DNA from: Prolixibacteraceae bacterium
GTDB lineage: Bacteria; Bacteroidota; Bacteroidia; Bacteroidales; Prolixibacteraceae
Direction of reading: 5' to 3'
Length of the DNA stretch: 64,000 nucleotides
NCBI GenBank assembly: GCA_019856515.1
Contig: CP082230.1
Location: 682,001 to 746,000 of the forward strand
Below the pieces are notes generated by a model. It did no database searches. It saw nothing but the letters and a program-made list of their open reading frames with translations, and was not told the DNA's origin. A program made the translations under genes and the position numbers. Within the stretch, counting starts at the first letter, position 1. Each line of letters begins with the position of its first letter. Shown piece after piece: positions 8,104 to 16,012 of the stretch.

Positions 8104-8559
8104 CTTATTGATTCAATTTTATAGGTATAATGTTATTTAGAGAGACAATGCTACATAAAAATGTCGAATTTACATAATCATCTTACGATCTTACAAAACA
8201 TCCTTATTTCTAAAATTAGAAGTCGTATTAATCCATTTCTTCAGATCAAATCTCTTCTAAACTTGATTGAATTCATCAGGATTTTCAATCATTGGATTTT
8301 CATAATTAAAATAACACATCTCTACAAGTATCAATATTGAATGGGAAATTATACAAGTTTTCATAATCTAAATAGCTCGGCATACGATTTAGCTAATAAA
8401 AACAGGTTATATTTAAATACACCATCACAGATAAAGACTGAATAGAGTCACCTCTTTTCTTTTAACAATCAATAGTAAGGGCCATATTTTCAAAAATCCT
8501 TTAGTTGATCATATTTTTTTACAAAAAATATTTATAGTTTCGAATTAAAATCAAGAGAG
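8104..8559. other. Divergent intergenic region
   Basis: AT-rich gap between two divergent genes. I see no coding sequence, strong hairpin or repeat. It presumably holds both promoters. Confidence 0.5.
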
Positions 8560-8748
8560 ATGCATAAAATTTGTCCTAGATGTCATAAGCCATTTGAATG
8601 TTGCCACGATAAAATTGAAACATGTTGGTGTAGCAAAATAAAAATCACTCCCAAAGTCTACGAATTTATCAGCACCCACTTTAGTGACTGCCTGTGTAAA
8701 GCTTGCACGGAAGAGATCCAGAAAAAGAAACAATCGAATTACGAATAA
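8560..8748 (+). CDS. Cysteine-rich CWC family small protein
   Basis: 62 residues with nine cysteines in pairs: CPRCHKPFECC, ETCWCSK, then CLCKACTEEI. This matches the small Cys-rich CWC family (named for the CWC motif, visible here), probably a zinc-binding module of unknown role. There is no signal peptide, so it is cytoplasmic. It ends 16 bp before the Ntn-hydrolase gene, so the two may be cotranscribed. Confidence 0.8.
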   Translation: MHKICPRCHKPFECCHDKIETCWCSKIKITPKVYEFISTHFSDCLCKACTEEIQKKKQSNYE

Positions 8749-8764
8749 ATAAACCCCTTAACAT

Positions 8765-9940
8765 ATGAGAAATAGAACAACGATCCTTTTACTAATCACA
8801 ATGGTTTGTTTAACATCAATCCAATCTTTAGCATGTACTACTGCAGTAGTATCTGGTAAGTATACAAAAAATGGCCGTCCACTGCTTTGGAAAGTACGGG
8901 ACACTCAAAGCCATTACAATAAAATCCAGATATTTGAAGATGGCAAATATAAGTATGTGGCTTTAACAAATGCCATAAAAGATGATAGTACAATGGTTTG
9001 GGGGGGATATAATGAATATGGTTTCGCCATCATGAATAATGCCTCTTTTAATACAAATCTTGATAACCCAACTGATTTCTGCGATCAGGAAGGTATCGTG
9101 ATGAAAAAAGCACTCCAAACATGTAAATCTCTGAAAGATTTTGAACGAATGCTAAAGAAGCTTCCAAAACCCATGGGACTAAATGCTAATTTTGGAGTAA
9201 TTGATGCACAAGGTGGTGCAGCCTACTATGAAACAGATAATAATCAGTTTGTAAAGTTTGATGCTAACGATCCTCGAACAGCCCCTAATGGTTATCTCGT
9301 TCGTACAAACTACTCTTTTATTGGAAAAAAAGATGTAGGATATGGCTTTATTCGTTTTGAAACAGCGACAGAACTTTTCTTTCAAATGGACAGTCGAGAT
9401 CAAATAAATGCAACACATATAGCAACAAAAACATCTCGCTCCTTATACCAAAGTCTTTTAAAAATTGATTACGACAACTATCGTGATTTTTCAGCTTCGC
9501 CATTCGTAAACAATGGGGACCTCATTTGTCGCCATGAAACGGCTTCTGCCATTACAATCGAAGGTGCAAAAAGTATTGAGACAGCTTCTCAAACCACCAT
9601 GTGGAGTACTATCGCATTCCCCTTGTCCACTCCAGCTATTCCTATTCGTTTAACCAAAGACAATACACTTCCAAAGTGTATGGTAGCACCCAAAGGGAAA
9701 AAGCCAACTCTTTCAATCTTAGGAATGGAATGGAAGAAGTTAATCTATCCGATTAAAAGATCTTCGGGATATAAATACATGAACCTAAAGGCCTACGTAT
9801 GTAAAGATAGTGGGATCAAATCTAAGATTGATCATATGCAAGAAATGATCAACCAACACATACCACAAACGGATAGCGAAAACGAGTGGAAAACATTCTA
9901 CCAATGGGTAGATCGTAACATCCCCAAGCAATTCAAATAA
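8765..9940 (+). CDS. Exported linear amide C-N hydrolase (Ntn-hydrolase, choloylglycine hydrolase-like)
   Basis: 391 residues. A signal peptide (residues 1-23) ends exactly before Cys24 in SLACTTAVVSG, so signal cleavage would expose the N-terminal nucleophile cysteine, as expected for this family. Other landmarks are the LLWKVRDTQ segment (family arginine/aspartate motif), GGYNEYGFAIMNNAS, and NANFGVIDAQGGAAYYET. The family includes bile-salt, penicillin and N-acyl amide hydrolases and acyl-CoA:6-APA acyltransferase-like enzymes; the substrate cannot be read from sequence. A 9-bp-stem terminator lies about 100 bp downstream. Confidence 0.82.
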   Translation: MRNRTTILLLITMVCLTSIQSLACTTAVVSGKYTKNGRPLLWKVRDTQSHYNKIQIFEDGKYKYVALTNAIKDDSTMVWGGYNEYGFAIMNNASFNTNLDNPTDFCDQEGIVMKKALQTCKSLKDFERMLKKLPKPMGLNANFGVIDAQGGAAYYETDNNQFVKFDANDPRTAPNGYLVRTNYSFIGKKDVGYGFIRFETATELFFQMDSRDQINATHIATKTSRSLYQSLLKIDYDNYRDFSASPFVNNGDLICRHETASAITIEGAKSIETASQTTMWSTIAFPLSTPAIPIRLTKDNTLPKCMVAPKGKKPTLSILGMEWKKLIYPIKRSSGYKYMNLKAYVCKDSGIKSKIDHMQEMINQHIPQTDSENEWKTFYQWVDRNIPKQFK

Positions 9941-10037
9941 CACTTATTTCAGTCCAGTGCCCGACCTCCATCAACAAATACGGTATAAAAAAGTTACACT
10001 ATCATCTAAATTCATAAACAAATAAAATACCCAACCC

Positions 10038-10063
10038 AAAGCCCCATTATTTGGGGCTTTTTT
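10038..10063 (+). terminator. Terminator after the Ntn-hydrolase gene
   Basis: AAAGCCCCA / TGGGGCTTT 9-bp stem with a 5-nt loop and a T6 tail. Confidence 0.9.
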
Positions 10064-10140
10064 AATCTTTCTAAACTTACACTAATACACAGGTTATTTT
10101 AATATGCCCTCAATATTAAAATACAGCTACTTCACTCCTG

Positions 10141-10330
10141 TTAAAGACGGGAATAAAACGGACTAAACACGGTTCGACAACGGTGATGGTTCATACTTGG
10201 CTCATAGTTCGTTCGAAGTTCACTCATCGATTTGCCGAATTTAATGAGTGAACTTCGAAGAAAGTTTGTATCAATCTTAAATGACGACCGTTGTCGAACC
10301 GTGTTTAGTCCGTTCTATCCCCGTCTTTAA
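10141..10330. repeat. 190-bp long inverted repeat (REP/MITE-like cruciform)
   Basis: Outer arms 10141-10184 and 10287-10330 (44 bp each) are reverse complements with only two mismatches. An inner 16-bp arm pair (10212-10227 / 10244-10259, TTCGAAGTTCACTCAT) is perfect and closes a 16-nt loop. Between the outer and inner stems the strands pair poorly, giving an asymmetric internal loop. The element is more GC-rich than its surroundings and encodes no protein. Its size and symmetry fit a non-autonomous palindromic repeat; it is unlike the decayed ISAon1-type element elsewhere in the window. I noticed no second copy in this window. Confidence 0.85.
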
Positions 10331-10731
10331 TAGCTGGAATTCCATATGATAACTACTGTAAACCCACATCAAAGACAACACCTTTACTGCTAGCGTTATA
10401 TTCAGAGACTTTAAAAAGACAAATTATTTATAATCAACACCCCCTCTCTCAATCGACTGTTTTCCACTACTATCTTGACTCTGTCTCTTTTTAAGATAGG
10501 TCTATGACCAGTAGGGTACTGACTAAATATTTTTACAATATCGAGTTGGTCAATATAGAGGCTTTATTACACTACTTAATTCATTAACTATTCCCCGAAT
10601 TAAAATTTCTCAACAGGCATTATTATATCACTACAGAAATTCTTCCCTTTGTAAATATTTCAAACAATAAATTATGTTTATCATCAAATAAATTATAGAT
10701 TTGGGACATCAATTCTATAAAACATAATTTT

Positions 10732-11886
10732 ATGAGCAAATTTTTATACCCACTGATTTTTCTACTACTACTCTCTTGTTCCGAGAAATCACTAGATGAT
10801 CCAAATGAAAACAATTCTTCTAACACAACTCATTCTGATCGGACTTTAGATGATTTCAACAAGGATTACCCATTACTGAAAGGGCTCAATATTTCAGGTT
10901 TTGAAGTAGTTGGAGAGACAACAGGAGACCCCCATTATAATACGATTCCACTACTTCATGGCAACCCTATAAAGTTGAGCAAATGGTCTGATGAAGAGAA
11001 GAAATATTATCTCTTTATGTATTCGGCTATCCGAATTATGTACAACAGTGAGTACTTTAAAACCCAATTAGAGAAAAAAACGAACTATTTAGACTACTCC
11101 TACAATTGGGAGGGGTTTTCAAGCCAGAAAGTCCATTCTATGACTTCTACAGATATCATACATGCTTTAACAAATCGAAATGCAGATGTGACTATATTAA
11201 AAACGGTACCTATTGATTTCGACTCAGGATATTTAAAACCCGACCTTGATGTCTCTTATGACCTTGAGCTAGGAAAGAAGAGTAGTTTCTATATTTTCTC
11301 AGACGATGCACGTGTATATACTAATGAAGGGGGCAAATGGGCTGCGACATTGGGACCTTCAAAATACCATAAACAGTATCTATATGCAAGACTAAAAATG
11401 ATAAATTCCAAAGGAGTATTAGATAATTCAATGCCAACCTCTGATCTTTTTACTGGACAAACGGAAGGAGATTATGCTTATCCATATGAATATTATTATC
11501 CATTAAACATTACGTTGGGAAATGTTGCACTTGCTCCTACAAATCTCTTTTACGTGATGACACATGAACTGCTTCACTCAATTGGATTTAGCCATGATGG
11601 TGATAGAAACACAGCTAAAGCAAAAATTGTATATGAATTATCTGATCTACTAAAAAACACAAGAGTACACTATGATATATTCCCCCCCTACCCAGCTGCA
11701 CGAAAGAGTAGTGGAAAAGATTGGGATAATAGCGATGTATGGACATGGACAGAGATGAGAATGGATGCACCTGGAGATATAAACCGTGATTATCGTCGTA
11801 GTTCGACGAGTAGTGACAGTGAAAGATATCGTCGCGATATCATTGAATTTACACAACTGTTATGGGAAAAATATGAACTGAATTAA
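10732..11886 (+). CDS. Metzincin-type zinc metalloprotease lipoprotein
   Basis: 384 residues. A short lipoprotein signal ends at LLLSCSEKS, followed by an acidic, Asn/Ser-rich linker. The motif HELLHSIGFSH (residues 278-288) fits the extended zinc site HExxHxxGxxH of metzincins: three histidine ligands and the general-base glutamate. The N-terminal half is unfamiliar, rich in Tyr and Ser. The C-terminus is arginine-rich. The enzyme is probably anchored in the outer membrane, possibly at the cell surface. No immunity or partner gene is adjacent. The substrate is unknown; the family beyond metzincin is not assigned. Confidence 0.75.
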   Translation: MSKFLYPLIFLLLLSCSEKSLDDPNENNSSNTTHSDRTLDDFNKDYPLLKGLNISGFEVVGETTGDPHYNTIPLLHGNPIKLSKWSDEEKKYYLFMYSAIRIMYNSEYFKTQLEKKTNYLDYSYNWEGFSSQKVHSMTSTDIIHALTNRNADVTILKTVPIDFDSGYLKPDLDVSYDLELGKKSSFYIFSDDARVYTNEGGKWAATLGPSKYHKQYLYARLKMINSKGVLDNSMPTSDLFTGQTEGDYAYPYEYYYPLNITLGNVALAPTNLFYVMTHELLHSIGFSHDGDRNTAKAKIVYELSDLLKNTRVHYDIFPPYPAARKSSGKDWDNSDVWTWTEMRMDAPGDINRDYRRSSTSSDSERYRRDIIEFTQLLWEKYELN

Positions 11887-11983
11887 TTCTGTATTGAACA
11901 TATCTTTCAATGAGTAAATGAGAGAAGTTTTGACAAATATAAAACGTAAGCCGTTAAATAAACTCTCACAATACGTAAGGATA

Positions 11984-12019
11984 GATGCAAAAAAGAGAGG
12001 TTACCCTCTCTTTTGCATC
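11984..12019. terminator. Bidirectional terminator
   Basis: GATGCAAAA-(AA)-GAGAGG / CCTCTCTTTTGCATC stem with a 2-nt bulge, between the convergent metzincin and 5'-nucleotidase genes. Confidence 0.75.
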
Positions 12020-12101
12020 TAATAATTTACGATAAACCCAATTTAGCCCTTAACAAACTCAATGCAAGATGGAGAGATAAAGGGCATTTGATTTTCGATA
12101 A

Positions 12102-13016
12102 TCACCCATTAAGTTTAACAACGGAGAATGAATATTCGGGATCTTTGGAATCTGATATCTCGATATCTAATCGTCCAAGTTGAACTCCAGCCCATCCTGC
12201 TTGTGAAACAACGACCTCTTTTCCATTGATATTCTGAATGATGGTTGGTTCCGAGAGAAAAGTATGGGTATGTCCTCCAATAATCACATTCGTATGTTTG
12301 GTTGCAGCGGCCAATTTAACATCCGAAACTCTTTCCGATCGATATCTATACCCCATGTGAGAAAGACAAACGATAAGATCACATTTGTGCTCTTTCTTAA
12401 GCTTCTCTTCTAGTTCCCATGCGGTATTTAAAGGATCTAAATATACTGTTTCACCGTAATTACGCTCTAATACAAGCCCATCAAAAGCCACACCAAGACC
12501 ATAAATTCCAACTTTTATCCCCTTCTTCTCTAACACCAAGAACTCTTTGGTTTCTCCATCTAAAATAGTTTTGGAAAAATCGTAGTTGGAACAAATAAAA
12601 GGGAATTTTGCATGAGGTAATTGGCTTTTTATGCCTTCTAATCCATTATCGAATTCATGATTACCTATTGTTGCAGCATCATATCCCATAGCACTCATAC
12701 ATTTCAACTCTACTTCACCTTTAAAATAGTTGAAATATGGTGTTCCCTGAAAAATATCCCCGGCATCTACAAGTAATACTTCGCCTTCCTCATCACGTAT
12801 CTTATTAACCATGGTTGCACGTCGTTCTAATCCCCCTTCGCCTGCATGTCTAGCAGCATCTGTTGGAAAAGGATCAACATGCGAATGAAAATCATTGGTA
12901 TGAAGAAGAGTTAATTTCTTTGTTTTTTTACCACTTTCTGCAAAAGCAGTACCGACAACTCCTGTTCCAACAGAAACAGCACCTAGTTTTTTTAAAAATG
13001 ATCTTCTATTTTCCAT
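12102..13016 (-). CDS. 5'-nucleotidase/UshA-type metallophosphatase domain protein (Tat-exported)
   Basis: About 304 residues from the ATG at 13016. A Tat signal (ENRRSFLKK ... TAFAES) precedes a calcineurin-like metallophosphoesterase domain with all family metal motifs: LLHTNDFHSH, VLLVDAGDIFQGTP, TIGNHEFDNG, LIVCLSHMG, and IIGGHTHTF. This is the catalytic half of a UshA-type nucleotidase, which releases phosphate from extracellular nucleotides in the periplasm. The substrate-binding half is a separate upstream gene whose 3' end overlaps this start by 11 bp. The split is common in Bacteroidota. Confidence 0.9.
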   Translation of the reverse strand: MENRRSFLKKLGAVSVGTGVVGTAFAESGKKTKKLTLLHTNDFHSHVDPFPTDAARHAGEGGLERRATMVNKIRDEEGEVLLVDAGDIFQGTPYFNYFKGEVELKCMSAMGYDAATIGNHEFDNGLEGIKSQLPHAKFPFICSNYDFSKTILDGETKEFLVLEKKGIKVGIYGLGVAFDGLVLERNYGETVYLDPLNTAWELEEKLKKEHKCDLIVCLSHMGYRYRSERVSDVKLAAATKHTNVIIGGHTHTFLSEPTIIQNINGKEVVVSQAGWAGVQLGRLDIEISDSKDPEYSFSVVKLNG

Positions 13017-13806
13017 TTTTGATCCTCCCATCTAGTGTTGCAGTAATCTCTTTTCCTGCTTTGGTTTGTTCTTCAATATAATTGATAAATAAGTCACGAA
13101 GTTTTACTGACAGGTTCTCTCTCTTTATTGCATCTTTTAGCACTCCAGAACCGTCCCCTCCATCTGCGATATAATCACTTGTAATCAACCAATAGTTCTT
13201 CTCAGGAAGTAATTTTTCTCCGTTGATTGTTACCTTAGAAGCCTTGCGATCTTTAATAACTAGATGAACCCCAGCCATTGATTCTCCACCACGAGAAGCA
13301 ATGTGATTCAAAAATGTTTTGACCTGTTTTCCATTCAATTGTAACATCACAACTTCATTTTCAAAAGGCATCAACTGAAAAATATTTTCTACCGTAATAT
13401 TTCCTTGGTTTATTGGCACACGTAAGCCTCCATTATTTAACATTGCAAAGTCAACTTTTTGGTCTCCCAATCGTTCTTTTGCAAATTTTGCAGATTCTTC
13501 TAATAGGAGATCTGCACAGAAGTTAGAGAGAGCACCCTCTGGTCGACCTTTAAACATACTCTTCGGAGCAAATCCAATCACTCTCTCCATATCCTTACTT
13601 AATTTGTCTCTAAAAGGGGATATAATCGAAGCAATAGTTGGATCCGAAGAAGTTTTATCATCTAAAGTAATGTAACGATATGCGACATTACCGATAGCCA
13701 CGGTTTTACGATCATCACCATTACCTACATTGCTTTTACAGCTGCTAAAAATAACAGCGATGACAAACAAGAAGATTCCCATTATCCCAAATAGTCTGTT
13801 TTTCAT
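13006..13806 (-). CDS. 5'-nucleotidase C-terminal domain lipoprotein
   Basis: 266 residues. Lipobox FSSCKSN, then a 5'-nucleotidase C-terminal (substrate-specificity) domain: SNFCADLL, DFAMLNNGGLRVPINQG, NIFQLMPFENEVVMLQLNG, YWLITSDYIADGGDG. It lacks the metallophosphatase domain, which is encoded by the next gene (11-bp overlap). The two products probably pair in the periplasm, although one carries a lipoprotein (Sec) signal and the other a Tat signal. A TATATTTG promoter box lies 39 nt upstream. Confidence 0.9.
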   Translation of the reverse strand: MKNRLFGIMGIFLFVIAVIFSSCKSNVGNGDDRKTVAIGNVAYRYITLDDKTSSDPTIASIISPFRDKLSKDMERVIGFAPKSMFKGRPEGALSNFCADLLLEESAKFAKERLGDQKVDFAMLNNGGLRVPINQGNITVENIFQLMPFENEVVMLQLNGKQVKTFLNHIASRGGESMAGVHLVIKDRKASKVTINGEKLLPEKNYWLITSDYIADGGDGSGVLKDAIKRENLSVKLRDLFINYIEEQTKAGKEITATLDGRIKNGK

Positions 13807-13844
13807 ATATCTTTATTTTAATGTTTTTTTACATAAAAAGTGTA

Positions 13845-13852
13845 CAAATATA
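13845..13852 (-). promoter_or_regulatory. -7 box of the split 5'-nucleotidase operon
   Basis: TATATTTG on the minus strand, 39 nt upstream of the ATG at 13806. Confidence 0.5.
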
Positions 13853-14000
13853 AAACAGAAATGTTTTTCATAAACTATAAAAAATTATATTAAATGTCAT
13901 CTTTTTTATTTATTTTGTAAGCCTTTAATGATCAAATATAAGTACAAAAAAATCCTTTCTCTAAAAGATATTCTTAGGTTTAGTTCTTCGTTTTTTATCT

Positions 14001-14008
14001 TATATTTG
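14001..14008 (+). promoter_or_regulatory. -7 box of the DUF4494 gene
   Basis: TATATTTG matches the Bacteroidota -7 consensus. The -33 region (TTCTTCG near 13984) is a poor match. Confidence 0.45.
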
Positions 14009-14124
14009 TAACTTTGATTAGAACAAAGATGTTTAGATACATAACGAATAATTTGGTTACTAAGCAACTAGATCTAAATACTAAAAAAGAATATTAAGTC
14101 CAATTAATAATAAAACAATATCAG

Positions 14125-14583
14125 ATGAATACGTGGTTTGAATGTAGAGCTAAATACGTAAAGATCGACGAAGCAGGTCGTGAAAAGAAAGTAAATGAAG
14201 CATATTTAATTGATGCTGTTTCTTTTACAGAAGCTGAAAGTCGTATTTACAAAGAGCTTGAGCAAATGATCAGTGGAGAATTCACTGTAACAAAGATCGC
14301 TAAAACTAATATCGTAGAAATTATTCCTACTGAAGACGGTGATCGTTGGTTCAAAGCAAAAGTTACTTTTATCTCTGTAGACGAGGATAGCGGAAAAGAG
14401 AAGAAAGTTTCTCAACATGTATTGGTTCTTGCAAACGATGTGAAACAAGCATATGAGCGTGTTGAATCAGGAATGGAAGGAATGACTGTTGATTTCGAGA
14501 TTCCGAACATCGCAGAAAGCCCAATCATGGATGTATTCCCTTATTTCTCTAATGGATCTGAAGAGAGAACAGAAGAAGCTTAG
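14125..14583 (+). CDS. DUF4494 domain protein
   Basis: 152-residue cytosolic protein made of two similar halves: NTWFECRAKYVKIDEAGREKKVNEAYLIDA and DRWFKAKVTFISVDEDSGKEKKVSQHVLVLA. Each half is followed by a segment on the scheme A..A..R(I/V), so it looks like an internal duplication of a small alpha/beta unit. It matches the DUF4494 family, which is widespread in Bacteroidota and has no known function. No signal peptide or catalytic motif. Monocistronic, with a hairpin terminator. Confidence 0.88.
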   Translation: MNTWFECRAKYVKIDEAGREKKVNEAYLIDAVSFTEAESRIYKELEQMISGEFTVTKIAKTNIVEIIPTEDGDRWFKAKVTFISVDEDSGKEKKVSQHVLVLANDVKQAYERVESGMEGMTVDFEIPNIAESPIMDVFPYFSNGSEERTEEA

Positions 14584-14617
14584 ACTTTTCAAGTTATACT
14601 CCTCAATGAAAGGGATT

Positions 14618-14652
14618 AAAGACTTTACATCTAGAATGTAAGGTCTTTTCTT
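14618..14652 (+). terminator. Terminator of the DUF4494 gene
   Basis: AAAGACTTTACAT / ATGTAAGGTCTTT stem (one mismatch) with a 5-nt loop and T-rich tail. Confidence 0.8.
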
Positions 14653-14698
14653 ATATTACATCAAACTTTTTTATTAACTTTTTTCCGTTTCCTTGACC

Positions 14699-15868
14699 AT
14701 GAAACAGATGTTTAAGATTGAGTCCTTAAGTCCTAATAATCCACAACATATAAAAGAGTTTATTCAACTTGCATATAAGATTTATGAGGACAAACCACTT
14801 TGGGGCAATCCTCTAGATTTAGATGTGGAAAATAGAGTTACACCATCTCAGAATCCAATGCTAAGAAAAGGAGACTTTGCACTTTGGCTTGTTCGAGACA
14901 ATAACAATCAAGCAGTAGGTAGAATTGCCGGTTTAGCTCTTCATGATGATGAAATCGGACAGCTCGGATTCTTTGAATGCATTGAAGACCAAGAAGTATC
15001 AACTCTTTTATTTGATACTGCAAGCGCATGGATGATTTCAAAAGGGAAACGTGCATTAGATGGGCCTGTAAATTTTGGAATGCGCGATGAGTTTTGGGGG
15101 TGTCTGATCGAAGGAGAATATACTCCGGTATATAATATGCCTTATAATCCATCCTATTATGCTACATATTTTGAAGCTTATGGTTTTAAGAATTACTTCA
15201 ACCAGATCACCTATTTCCGAAAAATGGAGGCAGGAGTGCTTCACCCTCTTGTAACAAGAGCAGGACAGAGAGTATTGCGTAATAGTGATTTTACTGTAAG
15301 AAATATAGGGAAAGACAATCCAAATCTTCCTTCTTATTTTATGGAAATCTACAATAATGCATGGGCAGCCTTTGAGGGAGTCCCTCCTATTTCACTTGAA
15401 GAAGCGACCAAGCAGATGAAGATGATCGAACCAATTATCGACAAACGTTTGATCGTGTTTGGATTTCACAAAGAGCGCCCTATCTCATTCTTTATTATGA
15501 TGCCTGATGTTGGGCAAATATTCAAGACGTTTAAAGGAAAATTCGGATGGTGGGAAAAACTAAAATTCTTCTTCCTGTTGAAGCGCGAAAAGACTATTGA
15601 TCGTGTGATTGGACGAATTTTTGGTGTTGTACCAGAGTTCCAAGGCAAAGGAATGGAAGCTGCCATGGTAGTCCATTTTGAAAAGGTTATTGCCGAACCA
15701 AATTTTCCATATAAGACTTTAGAACTGAATTGGATTGGTGATTTTAATCCACCGATGATGAAAGTATCTAAAATGATTGGAGGAACCGAACATAAAAAAC
15801 ATACTACTTATCGCCTTCCACTTGCAGAAGACTTTATTTTTGAAAGAGCAAAGGTGGTAAATCTATAA
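14699..15868 (+). CDS. GNAT-like N-acyltransferase family protein
   Basis: About 389 residues, cytosolic. The N-terminal half has QAVGRIAGL, GQLGFFECIED and the conserved block DGPVNFGMRDEFWGCLIEG followed by YNPSYYATYFEAYGF. The C-terminal half has a second GNAT-like acetyl-CoA site (GVVPEFQGKGMEAAMVVHF). The double-GNAT layout belongs to an uncharacterised family common in Bacteroidota. The acyl acceptor is unknown. The ATG at 14699 is preferred; MFKIE at 14708 is possible. No clear terminator follows. Confidence 0.75.
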   Translation: MKQMFKIESLSPNNPQHIKEFIQLAYKIYEDKPLWGNPLDLDVENRVTPSQNPMLRKGDFALWLVRDNNNQAVGRIAGLALHDDEIGQLGFFECIEDQEVSTLLFDTASAWMISKGKRALDGPVNFGMRDEFWGCLIEGEYTPVYNMPYNPSYYATYFEAYGFKNYFNQITYFRKMEAGVLHPLVTRAGQRVLRNSDFTVRNIGKDNPNLPSYFMEIYNNAWAAFEGVPPISLEEATKQMKMIEPIIDKRLIVFGFHKERPISFFIMMPDVGQIFKTFKGKFGWWEKLKFFFLLKREKTIDRVIGRIFGVVPEFQGKGMEAAMVVHFEKVIAEPNFPYKTLELNWIGDFNPPMMKVSKMIGGTEHKKHTTYRLPLAEDFIFERAKVVNL

Positions 15869-15938
15869 CCAGATTGTCGTAAGAATACGTGAAGGGTATG
15901 ATTTTTTGATTTTTTTTATCAAAAAGAGGTTATTTCAT

Positions 15939-16012
15939 AATACGTCTCATTATAAACATGTATTTTCGTTGTCATGTTACTTAATTAAAAAGAAAATATA
16001 ATGAGACGTATT
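15939..16012. promoter_or_regulatory. Perfect 16-bp inverted repeat enclosing the S9 peptidase start codon
   Basis: AATACGTCTCATTATA (15939-15954) is the exact reverse complement of TATAATGAGACGTATT (15997-16012), and the ATG at 16001 lies in the right arm. Inner complementarities continue the structure (TATTTTC 15961-15967 with GAAAATA 15992-15998; AACATG with CATGTT). If transcription starts upstream of 15939, the mRNA would hide its start codon in a long hairpin. If it starts inside, the repeat could be a protein operator. Confidence 0.65.

Larger units (their letters stand above)
9941..10731. other. Intergenic region holding a terminator and a 190-bp inverted repeat
   Basis: No supported gene. 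It contains the terminator at 10038-10063 and the long palindromic element at 10141-10330, annotated separately. The remaining ~400 bp up to the metzincin gene show no clear structure. Confidence 0.6.
13807..14124. promoter_or_regulatory. Divergent promoter region
   Basis: Gap of 318 bp between divergent genes. It holds a minus-strand -7 box at 13845-13852 and a plus-strand TATATTTG at 14001-14008. The latter would give the DUF4494 mRNA a leader of about 110 nt. No strong leader hairpin was noticed. Confidence 0.5.

Noticed and set aside
10141..10330. Ordinary rho-independent terminator
   Set aside because: The arms are far too long and there is no T-tract; the real terminator of the upstream gene is at 10038-10063.
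10623..10826. Minus-strand 67-codon frame upstream of the metzincin gene
   Set aside because: It overlaps the signal peptide region of the metzincin gene on the other strand and has no domain or promoter evidence.
15901..15926. Terminator of the GNAT-like gene
   Set aside because: TTTTTGAT...ATCAAAAA can pair but contains only one G-C-type pair per side and no proper tail; too weak to call.
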